Counted from the first letter of the stretch, positions 32,506-43,359 are shown. The stretch is 64,000 bases of DNA from Aldehydirespirator sp963667505 (GCA_963667505.2 OY763490.2:1550001-1614000), one strand, 5' to 3'. Numbers and translations: made by a program. The notes: generated by a model from the letters alone, not told the origin.

Positions 32506-33447
32506 TCATCCGCCGTGGGCGGCCACAGCCTCCGCGACGATGGCGGGCAGGCCGTGCTCGATCACCCGATCGCGGTCCTCTCGATACTTGAGCAGCGCAC
32601 CGAGGGCGGCCGACGCGTTGGCCGCGTCCAGCGTCGACCCTCCCAGCAGGTTGAGGGCCCGGGCCCAGTCGATGGTCTCGGCCACGCCGGGCGGCTTGTA
32701 CAGACCCGCCTCCCGCACCTTCGACGCAGCGTAGGCGACCTGGACGGCCAGGCTCTCGGCCACTTCGGGCGCCCGCAGGCGGATGATCTCGGCCTCGCGC
32801 CGGGCGCCGGGGTGGGCGACCCAGTGGTACAGGCATCGCCGCTTCAGGGCGTCGTGCACGTCGCGGGTGCGGTTGGAGGTGATCACCACCACCGGCGGCT
32901 CCACCGCGGCGAATGTCCCCAACTCGGGGACGGTGATCGAGTAGTCCGACAGCACTTCGAGCAAGAACGCCTCGAACTCGTCGTCGGAGCGGTCCACTTC
33001 GTCCACCAGCAGCACCGGCGGAGGACCGCCCGTTGCCTCGATCGCCTCCAGCAGGGGCCGCCGGACCAGGAACCTCTCGTTGTAGAGCTCGTCGGCGAGG
33101 CGCTCCTCGTCCGCGCCGCGAGCCCGGCCGGTGGCTTCCAGGGTCCGAAGGTGCAGCAACTGGCGGGCGTAGTCCCATTCGTAGACGGCCTGGGCGGCGT
33201 CGATGCCCTCGTAGCACTGCAAGCGGATCAGCCTGCCGCCGCCCCAGTCGGAGACGACTTTGGCGACCTCGGTCTTGCCCACGCCGGGCTCGCCCTCCAG
33301 CAGAAGCGGGCGCCGCAGGCGCAGCGCCAGGAAGATCGCGGTGGCCAATGCCTCGTCGGGAAGGTAGGCGTGCTGCCTGAGGCCCTCGCTGACCTCCTCC
33401 ACACGGGAAACGGCACGGAGGTCGGCGGGAGGCACCCGACCGAGCAT
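32506..33447 (-). CDS. coxD: MoxR/CoxD-family AAA+ ATPase
   Basis: 313 aa. Walker A LLLEGEPGVGKTEVA, Walker B PVLLVDEVDRSDDEFE, sensor 1 VVITSNRTRD, arginine finger segment ALKRRCLYHWV. MoxR ATPases pair with VWA proteins as chaperones for metal-cofactor enzymes; beside coxE it most likely matches CoxD of CO dehydrogenase maturation. ATG 33447 gives the usual short N-terminus before the helix that contacts ATP. Confidence 0.88.
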   Translation of the reverse strand: MLGRVPPADLRAVSRVEEVSEGLRQHAYLPDEALATAIFLALRLRRPLLLEGEPGVGKTEVAKVVSDWGGGRLIRLQCYEGIDAAQAVYEWDYARQLLHLRTLEATGRARGADEERLADELYNERFLVRRPLLEAIEATGGPPPVLLVDEVDRSDDEFEAFLLEVLSDYSITVPELGTFAAVEPPVVVITSNRTRDVHDALKRRCLYHWVAHPGARREAEIIRLRAPEVAESLAVQVAYAASKVREAGLYKPPGVAETIDWARALNLLGGSTLDAANASAALGALLKYREDRDRVIEHGLPAIVAEAVAAHGG

Positions 33448-33521
33448 AGGCGTGCCATGGATTCGGGCGCGAAGCCGGGCGCCGCGCCGGCAGCCCGAGA
33501 CGCCGAAAGCGGGCCGGGCGC

Positions 33522-33923
33522 TCAGGCGAAATAGCGGGCCAGGGCCCGGGCCAGGTCTTCGGGGGCCCGCACCGGCCTTCCGTCAGGGTCGGTGATGGCG
33601 GCCCTCAGCTCCTGTCGGGCGACCACCTCGCTGCCGCGCATCAGCCGCTGACGCCATAGCGACGAGGCCCGGCGCAGCTCTGCCACCTCTGTCTCCACCG
33701 TCAGCACCTCGCCCGCGAGCACGGGGCGCAGAAACGAGGTCTGGATGCGGTTCACCACGAAGCGGTAGCCGCGCTCGTCGAGGCGAGCGAGGTCGGCACC
33801 GGCCTCATCGAGCAACTCGACCCGCCCCGTCTCGAAGAACTGCACGTAGGCCGAATGGTTGAGGTGCCCGTACGGGTCGAGTTCGTAGAACCGGACCTTC
33901 AGGTCGACCCGGTGCGCCGGCAC
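33522..33923 (-). CDS. Acyl-CoA thioesterase, 4HBT (YbgC-like) hotdog protein
   Basis: 133 aa. Starts HRVDLKVRFYELDPYGHLNHSAYVQFFETGRVELL, the 4-hydroxybenzoyl-CoA thioesterase motif with the catalytic Asp (DPYGHLNH), and continues with the hotdog strands VNRIQTSFLRPVLAGEVLTVET. Hydrolyses acyl-CoA or aryl-CoA esters. It sits ten bases beyond the ftsB-like gene and before the CODH accessory genes; its relation to either is unclear. Confidence 0.85.
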   Translation of the reverse strand: MPAHRVDLKVRFYELDPYGHLNHSAYVQFFETGRVELLDEAGADLARLDERGYRFVVNRIQTSFLRPVLAGEVLTVETEVAELRRASSLWRQRLMRGSEVVARQELRAAITDPDGRPVRAPEDLARALARYFA

Positions 33924-33932
33924 GGGCCGTCC

Positions 33933-34241
33933 CTAACCCAGCACCGACTGGCCGGAGCAGCCGGTCAGTCCCGTGACCGCGTAGGTCTCGGTGCCGGGCT
34001 CGACGAACAGACCGAAGCACAGCGCCGCCAGGCGCACCGCCTCGTCGCTGGTCCGCCAGTCGACCTCCGCTTCCAGATCGTCTATCCGGGCGTCGAGGTC
34101 GGCCGCGGTGCGCTCCGCCCCGGCCCGCTGCTCGTTCTGGTCCAGCCACGTCTGCACCGACGAGGCGCCGAGCATGGCGGCCACCGCCAGAGTGCCGGCC
34201 AACAGCGCCGCCCAGATCAGACGGCGCGTCCACCTTCTCAT
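33933..34241 (-). CDS. ftsB: FtsB/DivIC-like septum formation initiator
   Basis: 102 aa from ATG 34241; ATG 34271, which overlaps eno, is possible. Basic N-terminus (RRWTRRL), one membrane helix (IWAALLAGTLAVAAML), a predicted coiled coil (RAGAERTAADLDARIDDLEAEVDW), then a short extracellular end with ALCFGLFVEPGTETYAV and a CysGly tail. This topology and its place after enolase match actinobacterial FtsB, which bridges FtsL and FtsQ in division. Sequence conservation alone is modest. Confidence 0.7.
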   Translation of the reverse strand: MRRWTRRLIWAALLAGTLAVAAMLGASSVQTWLDQNEQRAGAERTAADLDARIDDLEAEVDWRTSDEAVRLAALCFGLFVEPGTETYAVTGLTGCSGQSVLG

Positions 34242-34254
34242 CGCTCCGGCCCGG

Positions 34255-35580
<1,326 letters not shown>

Positions 35581-35725
35581 CGTCGAACCTCCGCTCAGCC
35601 GACGGTGTCGCGCCGCGTGCGGAGCGACACCGCTGACGGGCGCCGCTCCGTCCTAGCCCACGGCGTCCATCGGTGCAGGCGAAGAAGGCTAGCGGGCCAG
35701 TGTGCCGACGGCACGCGCCGCCCGC

Positions 35726-36529
35726 TCAGCCCGCCGGGACCGCCCCGCCCGACCCCTCACGCATCGCCCGCTCAGCCTGTCGGAACCGCTGCTCGGCCCG
35801 GTCGGTGGCCGACCGCAGAGCATCCTCGGGATCGATGGACAGCCGTCGGGCCAGGCTCACCGCAGCTAGAAGCAGATCTCCCAGACGCTGCTCGGTCGGC
35901 TCGGCTCTCAGGCGTTCCAGCGTCGCGGCGGTCTCGTCGAACGCCGGCTCGGCCGGCGACGGCTCGATCAGGTCGGCCGCAGCCGCCCGCTTGAGCACCT
36001 TCACCGCCCGCAGCAGAGCCGGCAGCGTGGCCGGGATGCCGTCCATGGTCGAGTCGCGGCCCTTCTCGGCCCGTTTGATGACGTCCCAGTTGGCTCGCAC
36101 CGCGTCGGCGTCGTCGGCCTCCACATCGCCGAACACATGAGGATGACGGCCCACGAGCTTGTCGTGCACCCTCCGGGCGACATCGGCGACGTTGAACGCG
36201 CCCCGCTCCGAAGCCAGCCGGGCCTGGAACCACACCTGGTAGAGCAGGTCGCCGAGCTCCTCGCACAGACTCTCGTCGAGGGACTCCGGACCGGCGACGT
36301 CGCCGAGCGCGGCCATGGCGTCGAGCACCTCGAGCGTCTCGTAGGTCTCCTCCAGCAGGTGGCGGCGCAAACTGGCGTGGGTCTGCTCCCGGTCCCAGGG
36401 ACAGTCGGCCCGCAAGGTCCGCACGAGCCGGTCGAAGTCGGCGAACTCGGCCGCGAACGGCTCGTCGAGCGCCTCGTCGGCCGAGGCCGAAGCCGAAGCC
36501 GCGGCCGGGGCGTCAGCCTCCGAGGCCAT
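35726..36529 (-). CDS. mazG: Nucleoside triphosphate pyrophosphohydrolase MazG
   Basis: 267 aa. FDRLVRTLRADCPWDREQTHASLRRHLLEETYE carries the MazG ExxE pair, followed by LCEELGDLLYQVWFQARLA (ExxD) and VGRHPHVFGD, NWDVIKRAEKGR, the central linker motif of two-domain MazG. The second half is shorter and keeps EQRLGDLLLAAVSLARRL. Hydrolyses non-canonical NTPs and influences ppGpp. The Ala/Ser-rich first 25 residues are an extension. Confidence 0.92.
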   Translation of the reverse strand: MASEADAPAAASASASADEALDEPFAAEFADFDRLVRTLRADCPWDREQTHASLRRHLLEETYETLEVLDAMAALGDVAGPESLDESLCEELGDLLYQVWFQARLASERGAFNVADVARRVHDKLVGRHPHVFGDVEADDADAVRANWDVIKRAEKGRDSTMDGIPATLPALLRAVKVLKRAAAADLIEPSPAEPAFDETAATLERLRAEPTEQRLGDLLLAAVSLARRLSIDPEDALRSATDRAEQRFRQAERAMREGSGGAVPAG

Positions 36530-36553
36530 GGGCCGGCTCCGCTCCTCCGCCGG

Positions 36554-37525
36554 TCAGGCCGGGGGCTCGATGACGACCCGGAACCCGGCCGGATCCCAGT
36601 GCCCGTAGCGCTCATGGACGCGCACCTGGTCGCCGTAGCGCTCGACCGCCGCCGTCTGGAGCTCGGTTATGGCCTCCTGCTGGCGCTGCTGCCGCTCCGA
36701 CTCGGACCGGACGCTGGCCGCCTGCTCGGCGTCGGCCGCCATCCGGGCCAGAGTCGCAGCGTCGAGCTGCGGGTGGCTCTCGGCCGTGGCCGGACCCGAG
36801 CTGGCCACTTCGATCACATGGAACCCGAATTGGGACTCGGCCACCGCCACCTGGCCGGGCTGGGCCGCGTAGGCGGCGTCCTCGAAGGGCGCCACGAAGC
36901 TGCCCTCCACGACGCAGCCCAGCTCGCCCCCCACCGAGCCGCTGCCCGGGTCGAGCGACAGCTCGAGGGCCAGTAGCCCGAAAGGCTCCCCGGCGTCGAG
37001 ACGCTCCAGCACCGAGTCAGCCTCGGCCTGCGTGGCCACGAGGATGTGACTCGAGCAGAGGTGGCGCAACTCATCGTCGCCGGAGCGCCCCGACAGCTCG
37101 AATTGTTCGGCAGCCTCGGCCTCGCTCCACTCGAGGGCCGCCCGGACCACGGCCTGCTGGTGGACGCGGAGCGTTCCCCCCGGGGCCCCGGGCACGAACT
37201 CCGGGTCGCCTCCGCTCAGCTCGGCCACCGCCTGAGCCTCATGCTCGGCGGTGACAACCACTCCCCGCTCGGCCATCTCCATCTCGATGGCGGTGAAGAA
37301 CACCCAGCGGCTGATCCATTCGGCCGCCGCGCTGCGCTCGGCCACCGGGTCGTCGTCGGAGGTGGCAAGGTAGGCGTGAAGGTCGTCCACCGTGTAGCGC
37401 TCCCCCGCCACCGTCGCGGCCGTCTCGTCGCCGCGGCCGCACCCGGCCGTCAACAACAGGGCAGCGCCGAGCACGGCCAAGACGGCCGCCGCCGGGGCTG
37501 CTGCAGACAGGCGGTGGCGCCTCAC
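36554..37525 (-). CDS. SurA/PrsA-like peptidylprolyl isomerase lipoprotein
   Basis: 323 aa. Signal peptide with lipobox LTAGC. N-terminal SurA-N-like helices (VAGERYTVDDLHAYL), then a parvulin domain: HLCSSHILVATQAEADSVLERLDAG, FGLLALELSLDPGSGSVGGELG, FVAPFEDAAYAAQPGQV, FGFHVIEV. Probably folds exported proteins on the outer face of the membrane. Its end overlaps the mfd stop region by four bases (36554-37525 start at 37525, mfd stop 37522). Basic residues are scarce near the C-terminal QQRQQEA helix. Confidence 0.85.
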   Translation of the reverse strand: MRRHRLSAAAPAAAVLAVLGAALLLTAGCGRGDETAATVAGERYTVDDLHAYLATSDDDPVAERSAAAEWISRWVFFTAIEMEMAERGVVVTAEHEAQAVAELSGGDPEFVPGAPGGTLRVHQQAVVRAALEWSEAEAAEQFELSGRSGDDELRHLCSSHILVATQAEADSVLERLDAGEPFGLLALELSLDPGSGSVGGELGCVVEGSFVAPFEDAAYAAQPGQVAVAESQFGFHVIEVASSGPATAESHPQLDAATLARMAADAEQAASVRSESERQQRQQEAITELQTAAVERYGDQVRVHERYGHWDPAGFRVVIEPPA

Positions 37526-40500
37526 GAGGTCTGAACCCTAGCCTCGGACGGCCCTGGGGCCGCGACGATCTGCGCCAGCAACTCGGCGAGCTGATCGATC
37601 ACGGGACCGTCCGCGGCCCGCAGCGGAACATGAAGCTCCGACGCCGTCTCCTTGTTGACCGCGTCGTCGCCGTAGAGGCGCCGCAGGCGGGCCCGGCGGC
37701 TCGCAGGCAGACGGACCGGGGCGAGCCGGGCCTGGAACCGCTCCCCCGACAATGCGCTGGAGGCTCGCCGCGTGACGGTGACCTCGGACACGCCGACCCG
37801 GAGGCACTCGACCCGCAGTCGAGCGATCGACAGCAGCTGCTCGGCAGGCGCCGGGGGAGGGCCGAAGCGGTCCTGCCATTCCGCTCGCACGTCGTCGACC
37901 TCGGACATTTCGGCCACCGCGGCCAGCCGACGGTACGCCTCCAGGCGCGACGCCTCGCGGGCCATGTAGTCCGCGGGGATGTGGGCACCGACGGGGACCT
38001 CGATCCTGACCTCGGACGGCTCGGCGACAGCCTCGCCCCGCAGCTCCGCCACTGCCTCCAGCACCAGGCGGCAGTACAGGTCGTAGCCGACCGCGGCTAT
38101 GTGGCCGGACTGTGCCTCCCCCAGCAGGTTCCCGGCGCCACGAATCTCCAGATCCCTCATGGCGATGCGGTAGCCCGACCCGAGATCGGTGGACTCCCCT
38201 ATGGTCTTCAGCCGCTCGTAGGCCTCCTCGCTGAGGACCTGGTCGGTCGGGTGCAGCAGATAGGCGTAGGCCCTCCGGCCCGAGCGTCCCACCCGTCCCC
38301 GGATCTGGTGGAGCTGTCCCAGCCCGAGACGGTCGGCCCGGTCCACGACGAGCGTGTTGACCGTGGGCATGTCGATCCCGGACTCGATGATCGTGGTGCA
38401 CACCAGCACGTCGTAGTCGTGCTCGCCGAAGTCGAGCACGACCCGCTCGAGGGTGCCCTCGTCCATCTGGCCATGGGCGACCGCGACCCGGGCCTCCGGC
38501 ACCAGCCTGCGGACCCGGTCGGCGACGTGCTCGATGCCGGCCACCCGATTGTGGACGTAGAACACCTGCCCGTCTCGCAGCAGCTCGCGCCGGATGGCCT
38601 CGGCCACGGGCCGCTCGGCCTGCTCGCCCACATAGGTCAGGATGGGCTGGCGGTCGGCCGGTGGAGTGTGCAGCAGCGACATGTCGCGCAGGCCGGTCAG
38701 GCTCATCTCCAGCGTTCGGGGCACGGGGGTGGCCGTGAGCGTCAGCACATCCACATCGGCGCGCAAGGATTTGATGGCCTCCTTGTGTCGCACGCCGAAG
38801 CGCTGCTCCTCGTCTATCACCAGCAGGCCCAGCTGCTTGAAACGCACGTCCGGCGACAGCAGCCGATGGGTTCCCACGACCACGTCCACTTCGCCCGCCT
38901 CGAGCCCGCGGAGCACCTGCCTGGCCTGGCCCGGAGTCAGGAACCGGCTCAGCATCTCCACCCTCACCGGGAACGGCGCGTAGCGGTCCCGCAGCGTCTG
39001 GGCGTGCTGCTGGGCGAGCAGAGTGGTGGGCACCAGCATCGCGGCCTGCCGGCCGCCCTGGACCGCCTTGAACGCGGCCCGGACCGCGATCTCGGTCTTG
39101 CCGAAGCCCACGTCGCCCACGATGAGACGGTCCATGGGCACGGGACGCTCCATGTCGGCCTTGACCTCGGCCAGGGCCTCGATCTGGTCGCGGGTCTCGG
39201 GGTAGTCGAACGAATCCTCCAGCTCGCGCTGCCAGGGCGTGTCAGGATCGCAGGCCCAGCCCTGGGTGGACATGCGCTTCTGGTAGAGGACCACCAGTTC
39301 CTGGGCCACCTCCGACACCGCGCTGCGCACCCGGCTCCTGGCCGACGACCAGTCGGCACCGCCCATGCGCGACAGGGTGGGGCTCTCGCCGCCGGTGTAG
39401 TGGCGGATCGAATCGACCTGATCCGAGGGGACGTAGAGCCGATCGCCGCCCCGGTATGCCAGCAGCAGGTACTCGCGCTCGTGGCCGCCCACCGCGCGGG
39501 TCACCATCCCCTCGAATCGGGCGACTCCGTGATGGTGGTGCACGACGAAGCTTCCCGGCACGAGGTCCTCGAAGAACCGACGCTGGTCGCGCGACCGGGC
39601 TCGGGGCCGGCGATGGGTGCCGCGGCGCCCGGTGACGTCGCTCTCGGCCAGCACGGCCAGCCTGAGGTCGCCGACCACCGCGCCCCGGCTCAAGGCGGCA
39701 GCCACCGGGTCGAGGCGCACGCCGTGCTCCGCGAGCAGATCGGACAGGCGGCGCGCCGACGCGGTGCCCGACCCGCACAGCACCACCTTGTATTCCTGGG
39801 CCAGCAGATCGCGCAGGCGCCGGGCCCGGGGCTGGAGGTCTCCCTGCACCCGGTCCCAGCCGGAGGCGCTCAGCACCGCCGCGTCGGGCGAGTCCGGCAC
39901 CGACGGCAGCATCCAGACCGCCAGTTGGCGGCCGTTGTTCGTCGTGTCGGCTAGAAGATCGTCGAAGCGGGCGTGCAGCCGAGGCATCCCCCCCGCGTCG
40001 GTGCCCCAGGTCTGTGCCAGCGTGGCCGCCAGGTCCTCCTCGTCGGCGAGAATCTCGTCCATGCGCTGGGCGATGCGCCGCGGCTCGACGAAGACCACGG
40101 CCGCGTCGGGGTGGAGCAAGTCGGGCAGCACGGCCGGGCTCTCCACCAGCCACGGCCACCAGGACTCCATGCCCTCGAACAGTTGCCCGCTCTCCAGGCG
40201 GTCCCACTGGTCGCGGCCCCACGGCTGTTCCGACTCCAGCCCGGCGGCGCGGCGGCGCATGGCGCTGTCGGGACGCATCTCCCGGGCGGGATACAGCTCG
40301 ACGCGGCTCACGGAGGCGTCGGAGCGCTGGTCGCCCACCGAGAACGTGGTGAGCCGGTCCACTTCGTCGTCCCAGAAGTCGATCCGCACCGGCCCGGCCT
40401 CCGTGGACGGATAGACGTCGACGATCGATCCCCGCACGGCCATCTCGCCGACGTGCTCCACCTGGTGCTCGCGTCGATAGCCGAAGGAGGCGAGCCTCGC

Positions 40501-40962
40501 GATCAGGCCGTTCTGGTCGACAGTGTCGCCCAGGGCCACCTCGACCGGTGCGGCGACGCGTGCGGGATCCACCCGTTGGGCCAGCGCCCGGGCCGACGCG
40601 ACCACCACGGCGGGCGCACGCGTCGGATCCGAGAGGCGGTGCAGGACGCGGCAGCGACGGCCCATCGTGGACGCAGACGGGCTGACCCGCTCGAACGGCA
40701 GCGTCTCCCAGGCGGGAAGTTCGTCGACGTCGTCTCGGCCCAGGAAGCAGGCCAGGTCGGCACTGAGCTGCTCGGCCTCGGTCCGGGTTGCGGTCACCAG
40801 CAGGATCCGACGGCCCGACGCTGCGCTGAGCCCGGCCACGGCCATGGCCCGGCCGGCCTCGGGCACAGCCAGGCTGGCGGTGCCTCGTCCGAGCAGCGCC
40901 CCGAGAGCGGGATGCTCCGCCAGCAACGGCACCAACCGGCGCAGCGGAGCGTCCGCGTCCAC
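37522..40962 (-). CDS. mfd: Transcription-repair coupling factor Mfd
   Basis: 1146 aa from GTG 40962; ATG 41025 inside pth is a less likely start. UvrB-homology N-domain (ELPAWETLPFERVSPSAST), RNA-polymerase-interaction region (FVVHHHHGVARFEGM, LLLAYRGGDRLYVP), RecG-like helicase motors with Walker A VGDVGFGKTEIAVRAAF, DEEQRFG box, TATPVPRTLEMSLTGLRD, and GRVGRSGRRAYAYLL, then the C-terminal autoinhibitory domain. Displaces stalled RNA polymerase and recruits UvrA. Conserved neighbours pth and mazG. Confidence 0.96.
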   Translation of the reverse strand: MDADAPLRRLVPLLAEHPALGALLGRGTASLAVPEAGRAMAVAGLSAASGRRILLVTATRTEAEQLSADLACFLGRDDVDELPAWETLPFERVSPSASTMGRRCRVLHRLSDPTRAPAVVVASARALAQRVDPARVAAPVEVALGDTVDQNGLIARLASFGYRREHQVEHVGEMAVRGSIVDVYPSTEAGPVRIDFWDDEVDRLTTFSVGDQRSDASVSRVELYPAREMRPDSAMRRRAAGLESEQPWGRDQWDRLESGQLFEGMESWWPWLVESPAVLPDLLHPDAAVVFVEPRRIAQRMDEILADEEDLAATLAQTWGTDAGGMPRLHARFDDLLADTTNNGRQLAVWMLPSVPDSPDAAVLSASGWDRVQGDLQPRARRLRDLLAQEYKVVLCGSGTASARRLSDLLAEHGVRLDPVAAALSRGAVVGDLRLAVLAESDVTGRRGTHRRPRARSRDQRRFFEDLVPGSFVVHHHHGVARFEGMVTRAVGGHEREYLLLAYRGGDRLYVPSDQVDSIRHYTGGESPTLSRMGGADWSSARSRVRSAVSEVAQELVVLYQKRMSTQGWACDPDTPWQRELEDSFDYPETRDQIEALAEVKADMERPVPMDRLIVGDVGFGKTEIAVRAAFKAVQGGRQAAMLVPTTLLAQQHAQTLRDRYAPFPVRVEMLSRFLTPGQARQVLRGLEAGEVDVVVGTHRLLSPDVRFKQLGLLVIDEEQRFGVRHKEAIKSLRADVDVLTLTATPVPRTLEMSLTGLRDMSLLHTPPADRQPILTYVGEQAERPVAEAIRRELLRDGQVFYVHNRVAGIEHVADRVRRLVPEARVAVAHGQMDEGTLERVVLDFGEHDYDVLVCTTIIESGIDMPTVNTLVVDRADRLGLGQLHQIRGRVGRSGRRAYAYLLHPTDQVLSEEAYERLKTIGESTDLGSGYRIAMRDLEIRGAGNLLGEAQSGHIAAVGYDLYCRLVLEAVAELRGEAVAEPSEVRIEVPVGAHIPADYMAREASRLEAYRRLAAVAEMSEVDDVRAEWQDRFGPPPAPAEQLLSIARLRVECLRVGVSEVTVTRRASSALSGERFQARLAPVRLPASRRARLRRLYGDDAVNKETASELHVPLRAADGPVIDQLAELLAQIVAAPGPSEARVQTS

Positions 40963-40970
40963 GACGGCGC

Positions 40971-41582
40971 TCAGATCGTGTTGAAGCGGTTCATGGCAGC
41001 TTCGAGGCCCTGCTCGACCAGGCACTCCACCGCGTCGGCGGCCCGCCCGACCACCTCGTCCAGTTCAGCCCGCTCCTGTTTGCCCGGACGCTTCAGAACA
41101 TAGGAGCCCCCCCTCGGCGTGACCGCGGGCCGTCCCACGCCCACCCGGATCCGGGTGAAGCCCTGGCTGCGAAGGTGCGACCTCACCGACTCGAGGCCCT
41201 TGTGGCCCGCGGTGCCTCCGCCCGCCTTGACCTTGAGGCGGCCAACGGGAAGGTCGAGCTCGTCGTGGGCCACTACCAGTCGGCTCAGGTCTGAGACGCT
41301 GTGGCGGCGCACCAGCGGCCCGACGGCCCTGCCCGACTCGTTCATCCAGGTGGCCGGCGCGGCGGCGACCACCAGGCATCCCCCTATCCTCAGCTCGGCT
41401 GCGTGGGCGCGCTCCCGGCGGGCCCGTCGCAACCGGCCGCCGTGACGCCGCACCAGCTCGTCCACCACCCACCGGCCGGCGTTGTGGCGTGTGGCCGCGT
41501 ACTCGTCGCCGGGATTGCCGAGCCCGACCACCAGCAGGTCGGCCCGGGCGCCCGTGCGCACTGAGCGACGGCCTGCGACCAC
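40971..41582 (-). CDS. pth: Peptidyl-tRNA hydrolase
   Basis: 203 aa. LLVVGLGNPGDEYAATRHNAGRWVVDEL holds the catalytic His20 equivalent (RHNAG), then PATWMNESGRAV, VAHDELDLPVGRLKVKAGGGTAGHKGLESVRSHL, and FTRIRVGVGRP. Releases peptides from peptidyl-tRNA that fall off ribosomes. The N-terminal MVAGRRSVRTGARAD is a small extension. Lies between rplY and mfd as in other actinobacteria. Confidence 0.95.
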   Translation of the reverse strand: MVAGRRSVRTGARADLLVVGLGNPGDEYAATRHNAGRWVVDELVRRHGGRLRRARRERAHAAELRIGGCLVVAAAPATWMNESGRAVGPLVRRHSVSDLSRLVVAHDELDLPVGRLKVKAGGGTAGHKGLESVRSHLRSQGFTRIRVGVGRPAVTPRGGSYVLKRPGKQERAELDEVVGRAADAVECLVEQGLEAAMNRFNTI

Positions 41583-41631
41583 TGTCGGCGCCGGCTGGAG
41601 GGCTTGGCGGCTCGAAGCCCGCCGGGCCCGC

Positions 41632-42267
41632 TCAGTCCTCCTCGTCCGCCGGGAGGACCTCGGACTCCTCTTCCTCTTCTTCCTTGAGCTGGCGCAGATA
41701 CTCCTTCGTGGAGCGGGTTATGAGCCCGACCGCGAAGGGAGCCTCGGGATCGCCCGACGCTTCCACGCCCTCCGGGAGGCCGATGTCGCCCACTCGCAGC
41801 GAGGATCCCACTTCCAGTCGGCTCACGTCCGCGTAGACCTCGGTCGGGATCTCGTCCGGCTTCGCCCTGACGGGCAGCCGATGCAGCACCTGGTCGACCA
41901 TCCCGCTGGCCTGGGTGACCTTCTTGGCCTCGCCGGTGAGCACCAGCGGAACCTCGACCTCCACCTCGCGGTCGGGATCGATCCGCAGGAAGTCCACGTG
42001 CAGGACGTCGCGGCGCACAGGATGGCGCTGCATGTCCTTGACGATGGACAGGTGCCGATCGCCCTCAACCTCCAGGGTGATCAGGGCGTTGAGGCCCGCC
42101 TCGGTGCTGAGGACCGCCCGGAGATCGACGATGTCCACCGAGACCGTCACCGGCTCGAGGCCCATTCCGTAGACCACGCCGGGCACGCGGCCGCCGTGGC
42201 GAAGGCGACGGCTCGGACGGGTGCCCTTCTCCCGCCCCGTGTCGGCAGCCAGCAGGTTCATAGCCAT
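41632..42267 (-). CDS. rplY: 50S ribosomal protein L25/general stress protein Ctc (bL25)
   Basis: 211 aa, the long Ctc form: L25 domain (RLRHGGRVPGVVYGMG, LSIVKDMQRHPVRRDVLHVDFLRID) plus the TL5-type beta C-domain (EVEVEVPLVLTGEAKKV, DEIPTEVYADVSRLEVG) and a Glu-rich tail. Binds 5S rRNA. ATG 42267 or 42261. Followed downstream by pth; upstream is the partial dispersed repeat and prs. Confidence 0.93.
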   Translation of the reverse strand: MAMNLLAADTGREKGTRPSRRLRHGGRVPGVVYGMGLEPVTVSVDIVDLRAVLSTEAGLNALITLEVEGDRHLSIVKDMQRHPVRRDVLHVDFLRIDPDREVEVEVPLVLTGEAKKVTQASGMVDQVLHRLPVRAKPDEIPTEVYADVSRLEVGSSLRVGDIGLPEGVEASGDPEAPFAVGLITRSTKEYLRQLKEEEEEESEVLPADEED

Positions 42268-42304
42268 CCGGCGATGCTAGCCCCCCACCTGGGGATCTCC
42301 ACAG

Positions 42305-42364
42305 CCGCTCGGGCCACGGCCTGCCCGTGTGAGCCGGATTCGCCCACCTACCCTCTCGGCCCCT
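42305..42364 (+). repeat. Dispersed repeat, partial copy 3
   Basis: CCGCTCGGGCCACGGCCTGC through CTCTCGGCCCCT matches the last ~60 bp of copy 1 (7965-8024) with several substitutions and a one-base gap. It fills the 96-bp gap between rplY and the prs stop and ends flush with that stop. More diverged than copies 1 and 2. Confidence 0.8.
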
Positions 42365-43359
42365 TAGACCAGGTTGTTTCCCCCGAAGATCTCGCTCACG
42401 GAAGTGTCCTCGAACACCGCCGAGACGGCCCGGGCCACGATCGGCGCCACCGACACGACGTGCAGCTTCTCGAATCGCTTGTGGGCGGGCAGCGGCAGGG
42501 TGTCGGTGCACACGACCGAGCCGATCGCCGAGTCCCGCAGGCGCTCGACGGCAGGCCCCGAGAACACCGGGTGGGTGGTGGCCGCGATCACACGGCTGGC
42601 GCCGTTGGCCGTCAGCAGGTCGGAGGCGGCCACGATCGTGCCGCCCGTGTCGATCATGTCGTCCACGACCACGCAGGTGCGCCCGTCCACGTCGCCGACG
42701 ATCTCCTTGGCCGACACCATGTTCTTGGCGTCGTCGCGTCGGCGCTTGTGGACGATGGCCAGGTCGGCGTGGAGCTGGTGGGTGTAGCGCTCGGCCACCT
42801 TCACCCGCCCGGCGTCGGGCGACACGATCACGAGGTCGTCGATGGCCAGCGACTTGAGGTAGTCGATGAGCACGGGCATGGCGGTCAGATGGTCGACCGG
42901 GCCGTCGAAGAAGCCCTGGATCTGGCCCGAGTGCAGGTCCACAGACAGCAGCCGTTTGGCGCCTGCGGCCAGGAACAGGTCGGCCAGCAGACGGGCCGAG
43001 ATCGGCTCGCGGCCCGAGGCCTTGCGGTCCTGTCGGGCGTATCCGAAGTAGGGCGCGACCACGGTGATGCGCTTGGCCGAGGCTCGCTTGGCCGCGTCCA
43101 CCATCACGAGCTGCTCCAGGATGGCGTCGTTGATGGAGCCGCCCTCCCACTCGGCGTGGGCACCGAAGATGAACGCGTCGCAGCCTCGGATCGACTCGCC
43201 GTAGCGGACATGGATCTCACCGTCGGCGAAGTTCTCGATGGCGGTGGTGCCGAGCGGCACGCCTAGTTCGGCGCACACGCTGGCCGCGAAGTCGAGGCTC
43301 GACCGCGTGGACACGATCCGGAGCACTTTGTGGGTCTGCTGCTTCATGGCGACCGGCAT
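42364..43359 (-). CDS. prs: Ribose-phosphate pyrophosphokinase
   Basis: 331 aa from ATG 43359; ATG 43347 (MKQQTHKVL) is possible. Typical PRPP synthetase motifs: FADGEIHVRYGESIRG, APYFGYARQDRK, VDLHSGQIQGFFDGPVDHL, VIVSPDAGRVKVAERY, and the PRPP loop VVVDDMIDTGGTIVAAS. Makes PRPP for nucleotide, His and Trp synthesis. In Mycobacterium glmU lies next to it; none is seen here. Confidence 0.95.
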   Translation of the reverse strand: MPVAMKQQTHKVLRIVSTRSSLDFAASVCAELGVPLGTTAIENFADGEIHVRYGESIRGCDAFIFGAHAEWEGGSINDAILEQLVMVDAAKRASAKRITVVAPYFGYARQDRKASGREPISARLLADLFLAAGAKRLLSVDLHSGQIQGFFDGPVDHLTAMPVLIDYLKSLAIDDLVIVSPDAGRVKVAERYTHQLHADLAIVHKRRRDDAKNMVSAKEIVGDVDGRTCVVVDDMIDTGGTIVAASDLLTANGASRVIAATTHPVFSGPAVERLRDSAIGSVVCTDTLPLPAHKRFEKLHVVSVAPIVARAVSAVFEDTSVSEIFGGNNLV

